Below are positions 8,765-17,539 of a DNA stretch of 64,000 bases, in pieces. Numbering within the stretch: the first letter of the stretch is position 1; every line of letters begins with the position of its first letter. The notes beneath the pieces are model-generated. The model was not told where the DNA came from, did not search any database, and saw only the letters and a program-made list of their open reading frames with translations. The translations under genes were made by a program, and so were the position numbers. This DNA comes from UBA4466 sp963925035 (GTDB lineage: Bacteria > Bacteroidota > Bacteroidia > Flavobacteriales_D > Crocinitomicaceae), in contig CAWUSK010000015.1 in assembly GCA_963925035.1 (NCBI GenBank), positions 1-64,000 on the forward strand. Reading direction: 5' to 3'.

Positions 8765-9986
8765 CAACTATTTATCGGATATTAACTGGCTTTTTCAGCA
8801 GTTTCCTTCCTACCAAGTGATGGGAGCAAAAGCATTTAAGCCTACTTTGTCCAATAGTTGGAAAATAATGGATTTTCTTTCTTCTCCTCAAAAAAACATA
8901 AAATGCATTCATGTCGCAGGAAGTAACGGAAAAGGTTCTACTTGCTCCATGTTGGCTTCTGTTTTAACCGAATCAGGATACAAAGTTGGATTATTTACTT
9001 CACCACACATTAAAGACTTCAGAGAGCGCATCAGAATAAATGGTGAGCAAATTCCAGAACAAAACGTAATTGACTTCATTCAAAAAGTGAAATCAAGTCA
9101 CCTAGACTTCGAACCGTCCTTTTTTGAAATCACTTTTGGAATGGCCGTAGAATACTTTGCAAATGAAAAATGTGATGTTTGCATAATCGAAACAGGACTT
9201 GGAGGAAGATTAGACGCAACCAATGTTGTAGAGCCCATTTTAAGCGTTATTACAAATATTAGTTTGGAGCACACCGCAATGTTAGGTAATACCGTTGAAG
9301 AAATTGCTTTTGAAAAAGGTGGAATTATCAAAAAAGATGTCCCTGTAATACTTGGAGAAACATTACATCAACTCTACCCCATTTATGAGAAATTAGCTGA
9401 ACGGAACGATTCAAAAGTGCATTATGCATCAACAATCACAAATGAATCGAACTTTCACTCACCTTTATTGGGAGAATATCAAAAAGAAAATCTTCGAACT
9501 GTCTTGAAGTGCTGCGAAGTTCTTCAAACACAAGAATTTATAATAAGTATTGATTCAATTCAGCACGGTCTAACTAATCTTTTTAAAAACACAGGATTTT
9601 CAGGGCGTTTACAAGTTATAAATAATTCACCTCTCACCCTTTTTGATGTTTCACACAATCCTGCTGGAATTTCAGCTTCCTTAGAATCCATCGAAAAAAT
9701 AAACAAGGGCAAACTGCATATTATCTACGGCACTAGCGCAGACAAGGATGTACTCTCCATCCTGAAACTATTTCCAAAAGACGCTAGCTACTATTTCACG
9801 GAGTTCAGTAATGATAGAAGTATTAAAATTGATACGCTAAAATTGCTTGCTGAGCAAATTTGGACCAATCAAATTAATTTTTTTACATCACCAATAAAAG
9901 CGTTATCAGAAGCACAACATCAAGCTAATCATGAAGATACAATTGTTGTTATTGGGAGCTTCTTTTTAATCTCCGACTTTTTTTAA
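8742..9986 (+). CDS. folC: bifunctional folylpolyglutamate synthase / dihydrofolate synthase
   Basis: Mur-ligase-family enzyme adding glutamate to dihydropteroate and to folates. The 414-aa protein has the ATP-binding loop HVAGSNGKGSTCSML (about residues 52-66), the downstream IIETGLGGRLDATNVV and ITNISLEHTAMLGNTVEEIA. GTG 8742 is chosen because it preserves the usual family N-terminus (DINWLFQQFPSYQVMGAKAF); the first ATG (8819) would remove it. The start lies inside the end of the TonB-like gene (23-base overlap), which suggests translational coupling. Confidence 0.92.
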   Translation: MSASKPNNNYLSDINWLFQQFPSYQVMGAKAFKPTLSNSWKIMDFLSSPQKNIKCIHVAGSNGKGSTCSMLASVLTESGYKVGLFTSPHIKDFRERIRINGEQIPEQNVIDFIQKVKSSHLDFEPSFFEITFGMAVEYFANEKCDVCIIETGLGGRLDATNVVEPILSVITNISLEHTAMLGNTVEEIAFEKGGIIKKDVPVILGETLHQLYPIYEKLAERNDSKVHYASTITNESNFHSPLLGEYQKENLRTVLKCCEVLQTQEFIISIDSIQHGLTNLFKNTGFSGRLQVINNSPLTLFDVSHNPAGISASLESIEKINKGKLHIIYGTSADKDVLSILKLFPKDASYYFTEFSNDRSIKIDTLKLLAEQIWTNQINFFTSPIKALSEAQHQANHEDTIVVIGSFFLISDFF

Positions 9987-10004
9987 TTTTTTTTTAATCT
10001 AGCA

Positions 10005-10035
10005 CTTGCCATTAAGAAAAAATGGCTTACATTTG
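10005..10035 (+). promoter_or_regulatory. tRNA-Val promoter (-33 CTTG, N19, -7 TACATTTG)
   Basis: CTTG at 10005-10008 and TACATTTG at 10028-10035 are separated by exactly 19 bases, the classic Bacteroidota sigma-ABfr promoter layout. The mature tRNA begins 32 bases after the -7 box, leaving a 5' leader for RNase P. Confidence 0.8.
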
Positions 10036-10067
10036 CACACGCATTCTGATAAACGAATTGGAATTAC

Positions 10068-10145
10068 GGGGGATTAGCTCAGTTGGTTTAGAGCACCTGC
10101 CTTACAAGCAGGGGGTCACTGGTTCGAATCCAGTATTCCCCACCA
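10068..10145 (+). tRNA. tRNA-Val (anticodon UAC)
   Basis: Full cloverleaf. Acceptor arm GGGGGAT (10068-10074) pairs with ATTCCCC with one G-U. D-arm GCTC/GAGC; anticodon stem CCTGC/GCAGG with loop CTTACAA and anticodon TAC at 10103-10105; T-arm ACTGG TTCGAAT CCAGT; discriminator A and an encoded CCA (10143-10145). Reading valine codons GUA/GUG, possibly all GUN. Confidence 0.97.
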
Positions 10146-10153
10146 GTAAAATC

Positions 10154-10185
10154 AAAGCCTCACATTTCTGTGAGGCTTTTTTTAT
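10154..10185 (+). terminator. terminator of tRNA-Val
   Basis: Perfect 11-bp stem AAAGCCTCACA / TGTGAGGCTTT (10154-10164, 10169-10179) with TTTC loop and a T-run, nine bases after the tRNA end. Confidence 0.9.
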
Positions 10186-10267
10186 CCCAGTTATTTTTTT
10201 GATTCTCGCTCCTTATTAAAAATTACTGAAATTTTATAGTATTTTAGTCTTTGCTAAAAAACTACCT

Positions 10268-12298
10268 ATGAAGTATTTAATATCCTTTGCATTTTCTTGC
10301 ATTTTAATAATCCAATTGTCTGCTAATGCTCAAACAGGAGGCGAAACATGCGCAACAGCAACTGTTATTGCATCTATCCCATATCAAGCAACAGGCAATA
10401 CTTCCACAGCGCTTGATGATTACTTTGCGTCGTGCCAAGATGTTGGAAATAATGGTGGTGCAAAAGACCTTGTTTACGAATATACAAATGGTTCGAGTGA
10501 TGTCTATTTAACGATAAGCCTTTGTCAAGCTGTAACAAATTACGATTGTCAAGTATATGTTTATGAAGGCAGTTGCACTGGAACTCCTGTTGGCTGCCAA
10601 GAAGATGGATGTCAATCACCGGCTTATGGAGCTGCATATAACTCTACACTAGTAGCGCAATTATTTTTAGCAAATACAACATACTATATTGTTGTTGATG
10701 GATATGACGCAGGATCAAATGGGGATTATCAGATAAACATTTCGGAAAGTATTGGGATTTCTCCCCCGGTAGAAACAAATATCCCGCTAATACTAATTGA
10801 TACTTATGGGAATCAAATAGTAGATGAACCTAAAATAAATACCAATCTTAAAATTATTAACAATGGTCCAGGTACACTAAATCATCCGACTGACGTTCCA
10901 AATGTTTACAACGGTTTCGCTGGAATTGAAATAAGAGGTGCATATTCGGCTTCTCTACCCCAAAAACCATATGGAATTGAAACTTGGGATGTAAACGGAA
11001 ATAGTAACAATGTTTCTCTACTCGGAATGCCGATTGAAAATGATTGGATTTTAATTCCGAATTACAACGATAAAACATTTTTAAGAAATGTTTTGGCATT
11101 TAATTTATTCACACAAATGGGACATTACGCTCCACGAACTCAATTGGTAGAAGTTGTGGTGAATAATATATACGAAGGAGTATATGTGTTTACAGAAAAA
11201 ATTAAGCGTGACAAAAATCGTATTGACATTTCAAAACTAGATTTGGATGACAATGCAGGAGACAGTTTAACTGGGGGCTATATCTTTAAAGTAGATTATT
11301 GGAACAATGGAAACAGCTGGCCAGCAAACTATGACAATCCAAATTATCCAGGAAATCCTGTGCAATTTGTTTACGATTATCCTGCAGTAGATATTATAAC
11401 AGTACAACAAAAAGACTACATACAAACTTCAGTTGAAAATTTTGAAGATGCACTTTGGGGCACAAGCTTTAATGATCCTGTTTTGGGGTATCGTTCCCAA
11501 ATTGACGTTAAGTCATTCATTGATTATTTTATCGTAAATGAATTCTCAAGAAACGGCGATGGCTTCAAAAAAAGCAGACGATTTCACAAAAACAAAGACA
11601 GTAAAAACCCACTTATTCTTGCTGGCCCGGTTTGGGATTTTGATTGGGCGTATAAAGACATGAGCACAGCTTATTCAAATGGAGCAGGCTGGATGCACAG
11701 TTTCAATGGTGGCACAGATGTAACTCCGCCAGGATGGTACATCAGACTAATGCAGGACACAACGTTTGCAAATGAATTGGCATGTACTTATTTTACATAT
11801 CGACAAACAATTTTAGACAAAACTAATTTGAATGCATATATAGATTCTTTAGCTGCAATAATGGATCAGGCACAAGAACGACATTATGAACGTTGGCCAA
11901 TATTAGGCGTAAATGTAGGAACACCTGAAATTGGCAGTCAACCAACTACGTACGCTGGAGAAATTACAAAGTTTAAAACTTGGATTTCCGATAGAATCGA
12001 TTGGCTGGATGCAAATATGCCCGGAAATTGTCCAAACCTTGGAACAAACGAATTAGCATCAAAGGAACCGTATTGGAATGTATATCCAAATCCAACGCAT
12101 GATATCCTTAACGTTTATGTTGATCAGCCAATAAATTCAATCTCCATATCTGATGTTAGTGGTAAGATTGTACAACATCAATTCGTGAATGGATCTGCAA
12201 TTGCACAAACAATTACAAGTCAGCTTAATGGAGTTTATTTGCTGAAAGTTGAATTAGAGAATGGACGAATAATAAACACTAGAATCGTTTGTCAATAA
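10268..12298 (+). CDS. CotH kinase-like secreted protein with T9SS sorting domain
   Basis: Exported protein of 676 aa. A signal peptide (MKYLISFAFSCILIIQLSANAQ) is followed by a beta-rich domain (about 25-165) resembling pre-peptidase C-terminal modules, then a CotH-type domain (about 200-590), and a C-terminal type IX sorting domain (YPNPTHDILNVYVDQPINS to the end). The CotH part shows LLGMPIENDWILIPNYNDKT, FLRNVLAFNL and GPVWDFDWAYKD; the D-x-D pair matches the metal-binding site of the atypical CotH protein kinases. It is probably exported to the surface or released. Substrate unknown. It precedes a second T9SS cargo gene. Confidence 0.85.
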   Translation: MKYLISFAFSCILIIQLSANAQTGGETCATATVIASIPYQATGNTSTALDDYFASCQDVGNNGGAKDLVYEYTNGSSDVYLTISLCQAVTNYDCQVYVYEGSCTGTPVGCQEDGCQSPAYGAAYNSTLVAQLFLANTTYYIVVDGYDAGSNGDYQINISESIGISPPVETNIPLILIDTYGNQIVDEPKINTNLKIINNGPGTLNHPTDVPNVYNGFAGIEIRGAYSASLPQKPYGIETWDVNGNSNNVSLLGMPIENDWILIPNYNDKTFLRNVLAFNLFTQMGHYAPRTQLVEVVVNNIYEGVYVFTEKIKRDKNRIDISKLDLDDNAGDSLTGGYIFKVDYWNNGNSWPANYDNPNYPGNPVQFVYDYPAVDIITVQQKDYIQTSVENFEDALWGTSFNDPVLGYRSQIDVKSFIDYFIVNEFSRNGDGFKKSRRFHKNKDSKNPLILAGPVWDFDWAYKDMSTAYSNGAGWMHSFNGGTDVTPPGWYIRLMQDTTFANELACTYFTYRQTILDKTNLNAYIDSLAAIMDQAQERHYERWPILGVNVGTPEIGSQPTTYAGEITKFKTWISDRIDWLDANMPGNCPNLGTNELASKEPYWNVYPNPTHDILNVYVDQPINSISISDVSGKIVQHQFVNGSAIAQTITSQLNGVYLLKVELENGRIINTRIVCQ

Positions 12299-12428
12299 GA
12301 TAAGCATACCATCGTTCTATATTTTCGCTGTGCATGGCAGTCTGGCGCTAAATATTGAAGTTAATTTTTTCACCCTTCCGAAGGAATTGAATAAATATGT
12401 CGTCTAATTTATCAAACGATGTAAAATT

Positions 12429-13796
12429 ATGAAAAAGATAACACTAGGTATCCTTGCGCTGTTAAGCACTGCTGCTCTATCCGCTCAAACCAATCCAGCC
12501 ATTCTTTCTTGGCTACAAAATAACTCCACTTACGGAAGTCATTATGTTTCTGGAAATTCAACTGTAATTCAGGACAATGTTTTAGCGAATGTTCAAACTG
12601 TGCAATACTCAACAAATTGGGTATACGCTTCAACAAAAGGAATTCCGACCTACCCAACAGGTCCATTTTTAGACGGAAATCCATCTTTGGCAACTAATCA
12701 AAATGCTATTTATAAACTCCCACTAAATCCAACTGAAAATACTGGAGTAAAAACACCTACAACTCCGGGCAATATTGGCGTTTTTATTAACGGAGTATCA
12801 CTTTACGATTACCGTGATGGAGTAGCTTGGAATACAACTACAGGTGCTCTTTGCGGAGGACCTGGTAATACAGCTTGTCCCGGCGGACCAGGAGCAGCAA
12901 TGGATTGGAATAGAGATGCGATCCCAGCTGAAATGGCGGGATTTGATTGTTCCAAAGGTCACCCTGCAATGGGAAATTATCACCACCACCAAAATCCTTC
13001 TGCATTTAAGCTAGACCAAGTTGTTTTATCTAACATTTGTAACTTATACGATGCTGATGGTTTATATACTATTAATACATCTCAACACTCACCACTAATT
13101 GGTTTCGCATACGATGGTTTTCCAATCTATGGAGCATACGGTTATGCAAATACTAACGGAACTGGAGGGATTACACGTATTAAATCTGGTTACGAATTAG
13201 CAAATTATTCGGTAAGAACAAATTACCCAGATGGAACAGACGTTAATGATGGGCCAGCTGTTAATGCGACATACATTTTAGGTTATTTTAGAGAAGACTA
13301 CCAATGGGTAAGCCATCCAGAAGAAGAATATTTAGATGAACACAACGGAAGATTTTGCGTTACTCCTGAATATCCAGCTGGAACTTATGCTTACTTCTGT
13401 ACTGTTGATGATAACTGGAATTCAGCTTATCCATATGCAGTTGGACCAACTTTCTACGGAAATGTAACAGCAGCTAAAGTGACGACTATTTCTGAAACTG
13501 TAACGACTTATACTTCAACTGCAGGGCTAAGTAGTTTGTTTGAAGATGAAAACAACTTCACAATCTACCCTAATCCTTCAAATGATTTTATTGCAATTCA
13601 AGTAAATGATATCGTGAAAAATAATTTGGACATCGAGCTATACGATACCAATGGGAAACTTGTCAGAAACTCACAAATTTCTCAAGGCTCAACGATCTGG
13701 TATTTAGACGTAAGAACTCTTTATAGCGGACAATACATTCTGAAAATTACAGACGGACAATCCTTCATTACTAAAAAAGTAATGATCGGTAAATAA
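12429..13796 (+). CDS. YHYH-domain secreted protein with T9SS sorting domain
   Basis: 455-aa exported protein: signal peptide MKKITLGILALLSTAALSAQ, a YHYH domain (about 115-345) and a C-terminal T9SS domain (FTIYPNPSNDFIAIQVND to KKVMIGK). The name motif appears as GNYHHHQNP, and the region has many His, Cys and acidic residues (CSKGHPAMGNYHHH, SQHSPLIGFAYDGFPIYGAYG), which suggests metal binding; this is inference, since the family has no assigned reaction. It follows the CotH gene by 130 bases in the same orientation and is closed by its own terminator. Confidence 0.83.
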   Translation: MKKITLGILALLSTAALSAQTNPAILSWLQNNSTYGSHYVSGNSTVIQDNVLANVQTVQYSTNWVYASTKGIPTYPTGPFLDGNPSLATNQNAIYKLPLNPTENTGVKTPTTPGNIGVFINGVSLYDYRDGVAWNTTTGALCGGPGNTACPGGPGAAMDWNRDAIPAEMAGFDCSKGHPAMGNYHHHQNPSAFKLDQVVLSNICNLYDADGLYTINTSQHSPLIGFAYDGFPIYGAYGYANTNGTGGITRIKSGYELANYSVRTNYPDGTDVNDGPAVNATYILGYFREDYQWVSHPEEEYLDEHNGRFCVTPEYPAGTYAYFCTVDDNWNSAYPYAVGPTFYGNVTAAKVTTISETVTTYTSTAGLSSLFEDENNFTIYPNPSNDFIAIQVNDIVKNNLDIELYDTNGKLVRNSQISQGSTIWYLDVRTLYSGQYILKITDGQSFITKKVMIGK

Positions 13797-13815
13797 TACT
13801 TGCCTCTCCGTATTG

Positions 13816-13847
13816 AAAGCTGTTCAAATTACTGAACGGCTTTTTTT
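13816..13847 (+). terminator. terminator of the YHYH gene
   Basis: Stem AAAGCTGTTCA / TGAACGGCTTT (13816-13826, 13833-13843, one G-U pair) followed by T7. It lies 20 bases past the stop of the preceding gene. Confidence 0.85.
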
Positions 13848-13886
13848 GTGGGATATTTTTTCTATTTTTAATAAAATAATAAGCTC

Positions 13887-15785
13887 ATGGATTTACGCAT
13901 AAAAACCTTCGAAGAATATCAGCATCAATACAAGCATAGTATTGAGCATCCAGAATCTTTTTGGAGTGAAATAGCGAGTAAATTTTTATGGCAGAAAAAA
14001 TGGGACACGGTCCTCGACTGGAATTTCGAAGAACCAAAAATTGAGTGGTTCAAGGGCGCACAGTTGAACATCACCGAAAACATGTTGGACAGGCATTTAA
14101 AAAATGATGCAAATAAAACGGCTTTTTTATGGGAACCAAACAATCCAAACGAAACGGGGAAATCTATTACTTACAAAGCTTTACATGATGAAGTTTGTCA
14201 ATTGTCAAACGCGCTTCGCAAATTAGGGATAACAAAAGGTGATCGTATTTGTATTTACATGCCGATGGTGATCGAATCAGTGGTTGCAATATTAGCCTGT
14301 GCTCGCGTAGGAGCCGTTCATTCAATCATTTTTGCGGGTTTTTCATCACAAGCATTGGCCGATAGAATCAATGATGCCGAAGCAAAAATAGTAATAACCT
14401 CCGATGGTTTAAATAGAGGAAACAAAAAGGTTGAACTGAAAAAAATGGTAGATGTCGCTTTAGAAAACTGCCCAACTATCCAACATTCCATCGTTTTGAA
14501 TGTTACAAATAGCGAAGTGAATTGGGACTCAAACAGAGACTTAAATTATCACACATTGATTTCAAATGAGGCAAAAAACTGTCCAGCTGAAACTATGGAG
14601 GCAGAAGACCCTTTATTCATACTTTACACTTCTGGTTCCACTGGAAAACCGAAAGGAGTTGTGCATACTTGCGCGGGTTATATGATTTACACGGCTTATT
14701 CATTTCAAAACGTTTTTCAATACGAACCAAACGACGTTTTTTGGTGCACAGCAGATATCGGTTGGATTACAGGACATTCATACATCGTTTACGGGCCACT
14801 GCTGTCTGGCGCGACATCTGTTATATTTGAAGGGATTCCGACTTTTCCAGATGCTGGTCGTTTTTGGGAAGTCTGTGAGAAATATAAAGTCAACCAATTT
14901 TATACAGCACCTACTGCAATTCGATCTTTAATGGTGTTTGGACTCGAATATATCACTAAGTATGATTTATCTTCGCTTAAAGTCATCGGGTCTGTGGGAG
15001 AGCCAATCAACGAAGAAGCTTGGGAATGGTATTTCGACAACATCGGAATGAAAAACTGCCCAGTAGTTGATACCTGGTGGCAAACAGAAACAGGTGGAAT
15101 AATGTTATCTGGACTTGGAAATTTATCACCAATGAAAGCTATGCATGCTGGATTACCTTTACCGGGAATCCAACCTGTTTTACTGGATGGAGAAGGACAA
15201 GTGATTACAGAAAATGAAATAGAAGGATATTTGTGCATTGGATTCCCTTGGCCGTCAGTTATTCGAACGACATATGGAGACCATGAGCGATGCAAAAACA
15301 CTTACTTCTCCAATTACAAAGGATATTATTTCACCGGAGACGGAGCGAAACGAGACGAAAATGGAATGTACAGAATTATTGGGCGAGTAGACGATGTAAT
15401 TAACGTTTCCGGACACAGATTTGGAACGGCAGAGATTGAAGATGCGATAAACATGGATATAAATGTGATTGAATCTGCAGTGGTCGCTTTCCCACACGAT
15501 ATTAAAGGTCAAGGCATTTACGCGTTCGTTGTGATTGAAAATGGAGATTCAAATAGTGCTTCTGAAATAAGTAACTCTATTATCGAATGTGTTTCTAAGC
15601 GCATAGGGAAAATTGCTAAACCGGATAAAATTCAAATAGTATCAGGGCTTCCAAAGACTAGATCAGGGAAAATAATGAGAAGGATTTTGCGTAAAATTGC
15701 TGAAGGAGAACGTTCTAATTTTGGAGACACTTCCACCCTTCTCGACCCAGAAGTTGTAATAGAAATTGTTGAAAAAGCCATCTAA
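13887..15785 (+). CDS. acsA: acetate--CoA ligase (acetyl-CoA synthetase)
   Basis: AMP-forming activation of acetate to acetyl-CoA. The 632-aa length is normal for Acs. The adenylation motif ILYTSGSTGKPKGVVHT is at about 247-263, WWQTETGG (about 397-404) is the acetyl-CoA synthetase A5 region, and TGDGAKRDENGMYRIIGRVDD is the hinge. The C-terminal GLPKTRSGKIMRRILRKIA carries the catalytic Lys that protein acetylases modify in other Acs enzymes. It begins at ATG 13887 and is followed by a decayed acetyltransferase gene. Confidence 0.95.
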   Translation: MDLRIKTFEEYQHQYKHSIEHPESFWSEIASKFLWQKKWDTVLDWNFEEPKIEWFKGAQLNITENMLDRHLKNDANKTAFLWEPNNPNETGKSITYKALHDEVCQLSNALRKLGITKGDRICIYMPMVIESVVAILACARVGAVHSIIFAGFSSQALADRINDAEAKIVITSDGLNRGNKKVELKKMVDVALENCPTIQHSIVLNVTNSEVNWDSNRDLNYHTLISNEAKNCPAETMEAEDPLFILYTSGSTGKPKGVVHTCAGYMIYTAYSFQNVFQYEPNDVFWCTADIGWITGHSYIVYGPLLSGATSVIFEGIPTFPDAGRFWEVCEKYKVNQFYTAPTAIRSLMVFGLEYITKYDLSSLKVIGSVGEPINEEAWEWYFDNIGMKNCPVVDTWWQTETGGIMLSGLGNLSPMKAMHAGLPLPGIQPVLLDGEGQVITENEIEGYLCIGFPWPSVIRTTYGDHERCKNTYFSNYKGYYFTGDGAKRDENGMYRIIGRVDDVINVSGHRFGTAEIEDAINMDINVIESAVVAFPHDIKGQGIYAFVVIENGDSNSASEISNSIIECVSKRIGKIAKPDKIQIVSGLPKTRSGKIMRRILRKIAEGERSNFGDTSTLLDPEVVIEIVEKAI

Positions 15786-15819
15786 AACGAATTATTTCAA
15801 TCGCGAAAGCGTGCGGCTG

Positions 15820-16057
15820 ATGTCCTACCGAAAATTAACAGAAGACGATGTTACTTCTTGGCTAGAATTTTTTGAAAACAATGAGCCACTTCATTTCCTT
15901 GGAATGGATACTTCCAGAAGTCATTTGGATATAGCGAAAGAATGGATATAAAAACAAATAGAACGCTATACTGAAAGTGAACAAGAAAAATGCAATGTTT
16001 CCGCTTTTTGATACAAAATATACTGGAATTGGCCTTGTTGCTTTTGGAGACAAGTAA
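15820..16057 (+). pseudogene. decayed GNAT-type acetyltransferase gene
   Basis: From ATG 15820 the frame reads MSYRKLTEDDVTSWLEFF then NNEPLHFLGMDTSRSHLDIA and AKEWI before a stop at 15949-15951. Past the stop the same frame continues plausibly (KQIERYTESEQEK), then coding shifts frame to FDTKYTGIGLVAFGDK and a stop at 16055-16057. The pieces together look like the N-terminal third of a GNAT N-acetyltransferase. At least one nonsense codon, one frameshift and the loss of the acetyl-CoA-binding region make it non-functional. The family call rests on the start of the domain only. Confidence 0.65.
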
Positions 16058-16093
16058 CTTTTGTCTCGTTAATAGTAACTAAATTAATTAACT

Positions 16094-17038
16094 TTGTCAA
16101 AATTAAACTCGTTGAATAAATCCCAAATCCATCAAGCGCTATTTATACTTCTAGCGATTGCGTCTTTGCTCCCATGGGTTTCAGCTCCCATTGCTTTATT
16201 GGCGGGAATTATTTTCACAAACCTATTTAAATCGACAATTGTAAAAAGCAAAGCTTCACTTGTAAAGCGATTACTGCAAATTTCCATCATTGGTTTAGGA
16301 TTTGGAATGAATATCAGCGAAGCACTTGAAGTAGGAAAAGAAGGATTATTACTGACCATATTCACGCTCACTTTTGTATTTCTTCTTGGTTGGGGGATTG
16401 GTAAATTAATGGGCTTAGACCGAAAAATTTCCTATTTAATTTCAAGCGGAACAGCAATTTGCGGAGGAAGCGCAATTGCTGCTGTTGCACCTTTAATCAA
16501 AGCTAACGAAAAAGAAATTAGCATTGCAATTGGAACCGTTTTCATTCTAAATGCCATTGCACTTTTTGCTTTTCCAGTGATTGGCCATTTACTCGAATTA
16601 AGTCAGCATGATTTTGGAATCTGGAGCGCAATTGCGATTCACGATACCAGTTCTGTTGTTGGTGCAGCATCCCAATACGGTGAAGAAGCACTGGAAATTG
16701 CAACTACAGTAAAACTCAGTCGCGCTTTGTGGATTATTCCATTGTGTGTCGTTACCGCTTTCGCTTTTAAGCAACAAGACCAAGGAATAAAAATGCCTTA
16801 CTTTATTTTATTGTTTGTCGTGGCTATGCTTATTTCAAGTTGGCTGCCTCAATTCAATGAAATCTATGTTTGGATAAGCTATCTTGCGAAACGCTTATTG
16901 GTGCTTACGCTTTTTCTTGTAGGAACACAATTGACTTTAGCCACCATAAAAACAGCCGGTGTAAAATCGATGTTGTTTGGTACTATTTTGTGGATCGCAG
17001 TAAGTGTTGTTTCATTGGCAGTGATATTGGTTTGGTGA
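16094..17038 (+). CDS. YeiH-family putative sulfate exporter
   Basis: Integral membrane protein of 314 aa with 9-10 hydrophobic segments, matching the YeiH/UPF0324 family (family motifs ILLAIASLLPWVSAPIALL, LISSGTAICGGSAIAAVAP, AIAIHDTSSVVGAASQYG). Members are annotated as sulfate or related anion exporters, but the substrate is not proven. The frame is closed upstream by a stop at 16085, so the start must be TTG 16094 or TTG 16112. A TAACTTTG -7-like box at 16089-16096 overlaps the first TTG and, if real, would favour 16112. Confidence 0.85.
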   Translation: MSKLNSLNKSQIHQALFILLAIASLLPWVSAPIALLAGIIFTNLFKSTIVKSKASLVKRLLQISIIGLGFGMNISEALEVGKEGLLLTIFTLTFVFLLGWGIGKLMGLDRKISYLISSGTAICGGSAIAAVAPLIKANEKEISIAIGTVFILNAIALFAFPVIGHLLELSQHDFGIWSAIAIHDTSSVVGAASQYGEEALEIATTVKLSRALWIIPLCVVTAFAFKQQDQGIKMPYFILLFVVAMLISSWLPQFNEIYVWISYLAKRLLVLTLFLVGTQLTLATIKTAGVKSMLFGTILWIAVSVVSLAVILVW

Positions 17039-17135
17039 TATTAGATTACATTCGAATATCACGAAAATTTCTACATCATAATGGAACGTAGGATTATTAC
17101 ATGATCCTTGAGTGGGAGAGCTGTTCAAATAAGTA

Positions 17136-17170
17136 AGCCTTCATTTCTTTCAGAAATGAAGGCTTTTTTT
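17136..17170 (+). terminator. terminator downstream of the YeiH gene
   Basis: Perfect 13-bp stem AGCCTTCATTTCT / AGAAATGAAGGCT (17136-17148, 17152-17164), three-base loop, then T7. It lies about 100 bases past the stop. Confidence 0.88.
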
Positions 17171-17248
17171 CTGAAACATAAACTCGAAGCAAGCTTCAGT
17201 TTACTTCATAAAAAAAGCCACCCAACTATGTTGGATGGCTTACTTATT

Positions 17249-17336
17249 TGGCGGAGAATGTAGGATTCGAACCTACGGTACCTCTCGGTACAACAGTTTT
17301 CAAGACTGTCGCAATCGACCACTCTGCCAATTCTCC
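17249..17336 (-). tRNA. tRNA-Ser (anticodon UGA)
   Basis: Minus-strand cloverleaf starting GGAGAATTGGCAGAGTGG. The anticodon loop TTGAAAA carries TGA, and the long variable arm (TACCGAGAGGTA) is typical of class II tRNA-Ser. T-arm GTAGG TTCGAAT CCTAC, acceptor ATTCTCC, discriminator G and encoded CCA at 17251-17249. Reads UCA and related serine codons. Confidence 0.96.
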
Positions 17337-17340
17337 GCGC

Positions 17341-17371
17341 CAAAAGTACGTATATCTAAATAAATGACAAT
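17341..17371 (-). promoter_or_regulatory. tRNA-Ser promoter (-33 ATTG, N19, -7 TACTTTTG)
   Basis: On the minus strand ATTG (17371-17368) and TACTTTTG (17348-17341) are 19 bases apart. Only four bases (GCGC) separate the -7 box from the mature tRNA 5' end at 17336, so transcription must begin at or within a few bases of the mature terminus. The rest of the interval up to 17539 holds only the AT-rich upstream region of the next gene. Confidence 0.8.
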
Positions 17372-17539
17372 GGACAAATGTTACTTTTTTTGTTTTTTTT
17401 TGAAAAGAATCAAACTAAAACTTAACATCCTCTTAATCCTACACTTAAAATGAAGTCAATAACCTTTAACTCAATACCATTCACATTTAATAGAAATAGA
17501 AATGGTTTTTCGTATTTTTACACTAAATAATCTAATCTG

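Noticed and set aside
10022..10219. 65-codon open frame across tRNA-Val
   Set aside because: It covers the tRNA and its terminator, and starts upstream of the promoter -7 box.
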